Part shown: in pieces, positions 7,806 through 10,676 of the stretch
How the letters are laid out: the number at the start of each line of letters is the position of its first letter
Numbering within the stretch: the stretch's first letter is position 1
Assembly: GCA_023428515.1 (NCBI GenBank)
Contig: JAEYXI010000705.1
Location: forward strand, 1 to 10,676
DNA: 10,676 bases
Direction: 5' to 3'
Origin: Pseudomonadota bacterium
GTDB taxonomy: Bacteria; Pseudomonadota; Alphaproteobacteria; Rhizobiales; Rhizobiaceae
Position numbers and translations under genes: made by a program
The notes under the pieces: generated by a model
Seen by the model: the letters and a program-made list of their open reading frames with translations, nothing else
Told to the model about the DNA's origin: nothing
The model's database searches: none

Positions 7806-8711
7806 ATGATCAAACTTACCGTCAGACAGATGGAATATTTCGATGCGCTGGCCCGAACGCTGCATTTCGGCCGGGCAGCCGAACTGGCCGGCGTCAGCCA
7901 GCCGGCGCTGTCGACGCAGATCGCGGAGATGGAAGAAAGGCTCGGCTGCCGGCTATTCGAGCGCGGCGGCAAGGCCGTGCGCATGACGGACGAGGCGATG
8001 GTTCTGCAGCCGCGCATCGAGCGCCTGCTTTCCGAGTTGCAGGAGATCGAACGCGTCGCGCGTCAGGGACGGATGGCGATGGAAGGCCGCTTCCGGCTCG
8101 GCATCATTCCGACGATCGCGCCTTATCTGCTGCCGCATATCCTGCCCGAGATACGCACGCGATTTCCCAAACTGCAGTTGGAGTTGCGCGAGGCGGTCAC
8201 AAACACGCTGGTCGAGGAAACGGTGGCGCGACGGCTCGACGCCTTCATTGCCGCGGCACCGCTGAGCGACCCGACATTGGTGACCGAGGAGTTGTTCGCC
8301 GACCGTTTCTTCCTCGCCGTGCCGGAAGGCGACCCCGAATTCGCAGCGCCCCCGGTGCCGCCGGAAAGCCCGGCGCTGGAGCGGCTGATGCTTCTGGAGG
8401 AGGGTCACTGCCTGCGCGAGCAGGCCCTTTCGGTCTGCGGCAGCGTGAAGCCGGTGGCGATGGCGAGCTACGGCGCGACCAGCCTGACCACGCTGTTGCA
8501 GATGGTGGCGCATGGCATGGGTGTAACGCTGGTGCCGGAGATGGCGACGGACGCCGCGGGCGCGATGCGCGACCTCAAGATCGTGCCGTTCGCGGAGCCG
8601 ATGCCGGAACGGACGATCTGCCTGGCGTGGCGGCGCAACCGGGCGCGGCAGGAAGAATGCCTGGAACTCGCCGCCATCATCCGCGAAGTGAACTCGATAT
8701 CGCCGAACTGA
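7806..8711 (+). CDS. oxyR: OxyR-type hydrogen peroxide-sensing LysR regulator
   Basis: A 301-residue LysR-family transcription factor that senses peroxide and controls antioxidant genes, here very probably the divergent katG. The N-terminal winged helix-turn-helix occupies about residues 5-62 ([20 protein letters not shown] at 21-40 is the HTH). The substrate-binding-like regulatory domain follows from about 92. The redox switch is conserved: [12 protein letters not shown] places Cys202 and Cys211 nine residues apart, as Cys199 and Cys208 are in E. coli OxyR, with His201 and Arg204 equivalent to His198 and Arg201. This identifies it as OxyR rather than a generic LysR protein. No ribosome binding site precedes the ATG at 7806, and the candidate -10 box is only eight bases away, so the mRNA may be nearly leaderless. 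Its last 35 bases overlap the end of hisG on the other strand. Confidence 0.95.
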   Translation: MIKLTVRQMEYFDALARTLHFGRAAELAGVSQPALSTQIAEMEERLGCRLFERGGKAVRMTDEAMVLQPRIERLLSELQEIERVARQGRMAMEGRFRLGIIPTIAPYLLPHILPEIRTRFPKLQLELREAVTNTLVEETVARRLDAFIAAAPLSDPTLVTEELFADRFFLAVPEGDPEFAAPPVPPESPALERLMLLEEGHCLREQALSVCGSVKPVAMASYGATSLTTLLQMVAHGMGVTLVPEMATDAAGAMRDLKIVPFAEPMPERTICLAWRRNRARQEECLELAAIIREVNSISPN

Positions 8712-9381
8712 TCTCGGCAACGAGCGCCGTATCTCCTGCGGAGCGCTCCTTCAAAGAGCGCACCAGGCAGGCCTGCGAGCGCAGGATCACACCATCCGCG
8801 AGAATCTTCAGCCGGTTGGCGCGCAGCGTCGAGCCGGTGGTGGTGATATCGACGATGACATCGGCCGAGCCGGCGGCCGGCGCGCCTTCGGTGGCGCCGA
8901 GGCTTTCGACGATGCGATAGACCTGGATGCCGTGCTTCTGCGAGAAGAACTGCTGCGTGAGCCGCCAATATTTGGTGGCGATGCGCAGGCGGCGGCCGTG
9001 GCGCTGGCGGAATTCGGCGGCCACGTCGTCGAGGTCGGCCATGGTCTCAACGTCGAGCCAGGAGTCGGGAACCGCGACCACGACATCGGCGGGGCCGAAG
9101 CTCAGCCGCGCCTCGATCGCAGCCTTCTGTTCCCAGTCGGCGACGTTCTCGCGCAACAAATCCTCGCCGGTGATGCCGAGGTCGACGCTGCCCTGGCCGA
9201 TCTCGCCGGATATCTCGGAAGCCGAGAGGAAGGCGATCTCGATGTCGTCGCGTCCTTCGATGCGGGCGCGGTATTTCCTGTCGTCACCCGGCAGGCTGAC
9301 GGCGAGGCCGGCCTTCGCCAGCGTTTCGAGCGACTGGTCCTTGAGCCGGCCTTTTGACGGGATGGCGAGGGTGATGGTCAT
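8677..9381 (-). CDS. hisG: ATP phosphoribosyltransferase, short-form catalytic subunit
   Basis: Catalyses the first step of histidine biosynthesis, joining ATP and PRPP to give phosphoribosyl-ATP. At 234 residues it is the short form (HisG-S), lacking the C-terminal histidine-binding domain of the long enzyme, so it needs HisZ. Motifs: the N-terminal LAIPSKGRL (5-13), [11 protein letters not shown] (66-76) and the PRPP-binding loop [15 protein letters not shown] (175-189). The ATG at 9379-9381 has AGGAGG six bases upstream, itself part of the palindrome CCTCCT-G-AGGAGG (9388-9400). The gene follows hisZ by 157 bases, a gap filled mostly by a palindromic repeat element. Its last residues (…ISSSLRG) are encoded across the 3' end of oxyR, a tail-to-tail overlap of 35 bases (8677-8711). 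Confidence 0.97.
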   Translation of the reverse strand: MTITLAIPSKGRLKDQSLETLAKAGLAVSLPGDDRKYRARIEGRDDIEIAFLSASEISGEIGQGSVDLGITGEDLLRENVADWEQKAAIEARLSFGPADVVVAVPDSWLDVETMADLDDVAAEFRQRHGRRLRIATKYWRLTQQFFSQKHGIQVYRIVESLGATEGAPAAGSADVIVDITTTGSTLRANRLKILADGVILRSQACLVRSLKERSAGDTALVAEISSAISSSLRG

Positions 9382-9387
9382 GCCGCC

Positions 9388-9400
9388 CCTCCTGAGGAGG
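9388..9400 (-). promoter_or_regulatory. hisG ribosome binding site within a palindrome
   Basis: CCTCCT-G-AGGAGG is a perfect 13-base palindrome, and its AGGAGG on the minus strand is the ribosome binding site of hisG. A one-base loop cannot fold, but a shortened stem (CCTC/GAGG with a five-base loop) could partly hide the site. It lies 9 bases from the large palindromic element on its upstream side. Confidence 0.6.
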
Positions 9401-9409
9401 TCGCGGATC

Positions 9410-9522
9410 GCCCCTCACCCTTACCCTCTCCCCGCAGGCGGGGAGAGCGGGGCACCAACGTTGCGGACAGCCCCTTCTCCCCGTTCTTACGGGGAGAAGT
9501 CCCTGGCAGGGGGATGAGGGGC
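9410..9522. repeat. RIME-like intergenic palindromic element between hisZ and hisG
   Basis: A 113-base element bounded by perfect 8-base inverted ends, GCCCCTCA (9410-9417) and TGAGGGGC (9515-9522). Inside are two strong hairpins: CTCTCCCCGC/GCGGGGAGAG (9426-9435 with 9438-9447) and CTTCTCCCCGT/ACGGGGAGAAG (9474-9484 with 9489-9499, loop TCTT). Two large palindromes in about 110 bases is the layout of rhizobial intergenic mosaic elements of the RIME1 type, an established multicopy repeat family. In RNA it would fold into a branched structure that could stabilise or attenuate the hisZ-hisG message. Family assignment is by layout only, from memory. Confidence 0.75.
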
Positions 9523-9538
9523 AGCGCCAAACACCTGC

Positions 9539-10660
9539 TCATTTGTCCCCTCCCCTCAGCGCTTCGATGCGGTCGAGCCAGACGGAGAAGCCGACGCCGG
9601 GGATCGGCGATTTCGCGCCGAGCAGCGTGAGCAGGCGGTCGTAGCGGCCGCCACCGACCAAGGGACGCTCATTATCGCCGGCAGAAATCTCGAAGACGAG
9701 GCCGGTATAGTAGTCGAGCGGGCGGCCGAAGGCGGCGTCGTAGCGGATGGCGGCGGGGTCGAGCCCTTGTGCCGCAACGGCCGCGACCCTGGCCGAGAAA
9801 TTGGCAAGCGCCGAGCCGAGCGACAGGCCGGCGGACTTCGCGAAAGCTTCGAGCGCGGCTGCGGCTCTATCGAGTGGCACGTCGATGGCGAGGAAGGTTT
9901 CGAGCGCCGAAAAGGCATCGGGCGAGAGGCGCACGCTGCGTAGCTCGGCCTTCTCGACCAGGCGGCGGGCAATCTCCTGCGGGGTGCGGCCGGCGGTCGG
10001 CGAGAGGCCGGCGTCGGCCATGTCGGCCGCGATGTACTCAGCCAGACGCTCATGGTCGCCGTCGGCAACCAGCGCGGAAACGGGTTCGGGCAGTACGCCA
10101 TTCTTCTGGGGATTGGCGAGGTCGGCCAAGGCGGCGGCCAACTGGTCGGCCGAGCCGAAGGCGCGGGCAAGCCGCATGCGCCAGCCGCGCGGCAGGCCGA
10201 GAGCGGCGAGCACCGCCTCGAAGATCGTCTGGTCACCAAGCGTCACGGCAAGGGGAAGGCCGGGCAGGTTAAGCGCCAGCAGAGCATGAGCGTCGGCCAC
10301 CGAGCGGGCGTCGGCGCGCGGAATGTCCTTGTCGCCGAGATCCTCGATGCCCGCCTGGAAGAATTCGTTGCCGCCCTCGCGGCGCTGGCGGAACACCTCG
10401 CCGAGGTACGAATAGCGGCGCGGCGTGCCGGCCTGGCTGGCAATGTGGTCGAGGCAGACGGGGATGGTGAATTCCGGGCGCAGGCAGAGGGTGGCGCCCG
10501 TCTCGCTCTCGGTCAGGAAGATGCGGCGACGAAGGTCCTCGCCGGCCATGTCTAGGAAGGGATCGGCGGGCTGGAGGATGGGCACCTCGACGGAGTTTGC
10601 ACCACGGGAGGTGAAGAGCGCGAGGATGTCCGGGGCGATGGAAGGATAGCGGGAAGTCAT
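9539..10660 (-). CDS. hisZ: ATP phosphoribosyltransferase regulatory subunit
   Basis: A 373-residue paralogue of histidyl-tRNA synthetase that lacks the anticodon-binding domain and forms a hetero-octamer with short-form HisG, which it activates and makes histidine-sensitive. Class II synthetase-like pieces visible are motif 2, RYSYLGEVFRQR (82-93) followed by FFQAGIEDLG (100-109); the histidine-site loop RPLDYYTGLVFEI (313-325); GGGRYDRLL (336-344); and motif 3 PGVGFSVWLDRIE (354-366). The protein ends shortly after motif 3, as expected for HisZ and unlike HisRS (about 420-500 residues). The ATG at 10660 begins 16 bases from the window edge, and the purine-rich AGAGAGGGGCGG lies just upstream at 10676-10665. 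In related bacteria hisS lies upstream of hisZ; that region is outside the window. It is paired with hisG downstream. Confidence 0.95.
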   Translation of the reverse strand: MTSRYPSIAPDILALFTSRGANSVEVPILQPADPFLDMAGEDLRRRIFLTESETGATLCLRPEFTIPVCLDHIASQAGTPRRYSYLGEVFRQRREGGNEFFQAGIEDLGDKDIPRADARSVADAHALLALNLPGLPLAVTLGDQTIFEAVLAALGLPRGWRMRLARAFGSADQLAAALADLANPQKNGVLPEPVSALVADGDHERLAEYIAADMADAGLSPTAGRTPQEIARRLVEKAELRSVRLSPDAFSALETFLAIDVPLDRAAAALEAFAKSAGLSLGSALANFSARVAAVAAQGLDPAAIRYDAAFGRPLDYYTGLVFEISAGDNERPLVGGGRYDRLLTLLGAKSPIPGVGFSVWLDRIEALRGGDK

Positions 10661-10676
10661 GGCACCGCCCCTCTCT

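Noticed and set aside
7665..7865. An extended 86-codon version of the katG leader frame
   Set aside because: It would start within oxyR and cover the whole promoter region; only the last 19 codons follow a ribosome binding site.
7697..8920. A 407-codon plus-strand frame overlapping oxyR
   Set aside because: It is a shifted-frame reading of oxyR, Ala/Gly/Arg-rich, and crosses into hisG with no domain signature.
9410..9522. CRISPR-like or attachment-site interpretation of the repeated CTCCCC/GGGGAG blocks
   Set aside because: The blocks are arms of two hairpins within inverted ends, with no regular spacers, no integrase and no cas genes; a RIME-like element explains them.

Overview
The window looks like ordinary chromosome from a high-GC alphaproteobacterium of the Hyphomicrobiales (Rhizobiales). 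A Mesorhizobium/Phyllobacteriaceae-type organism is the best guess. This rests on protein character (short-form HisG with HisZ, alphaproteobacterial OxyR/KatG pair, divergent alphaproteobacterial MTA/SAH nucleosidase) and on a RIME-like intergenic palindromic element typical of rhizobia. No database search was possible, so the genus is an inference.

Layout from left to right. Positions 1-5156 hold six genes on the minus strand. In transcription order they are an L,D-transpeptidase (4548-5156), an RsmB-type rRNA m5C methyltransferase (3181-4470), TspO (2667-3119), a PaaI-type hotdog thioesterase (2128-2586), an MTA/SAH nucleosidase (1489-2124) and GMP synthase guaA (1-1368, 3' end outside the window). 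Gaps are 3 to 120 bases, so part of the set may be co-transcribed; a strong terminator at 5262-5295 isolates it from katG. Positions 5319-8711 form a peroxide-defence module: katG on the minus strand and its probable regulator oxyR divergently on the plus strand, sharing a 276-base regulatory region (7530-7805). On the right, hisZ (9539-10660) and hisG (8677-9381) run on the minus strand as the two subunits of the short-form ATP phosphoribosyltransferase. They are separated by a 113-base palindromic element, and the 3' end of hisG overlaps the 3' end of oxyR by 35 bases.

How the genes work together: OxyR senses peroxide through a conserved cysteine pair and presumably activates katG; HisG plus HisZ catalyse and control the first step of histidine synthesis. 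The left-hand genes are housekeeping functions (ribosome modification, cell wall, purine synthesis, SAH/MTA salvage) with no evident single pathway.

I see no mobile element, CRISPR array, tRNA, rRNA or defence system. The most interesting structure is the katG leader: a 19-codon reading frame with a very strong ribosome binding site, flanked by three copies of TCTGGAA/TTCCAGA that could act as operator half-sites or as alternative RNA pairings. This is a hypothesis built from the sequence alone.
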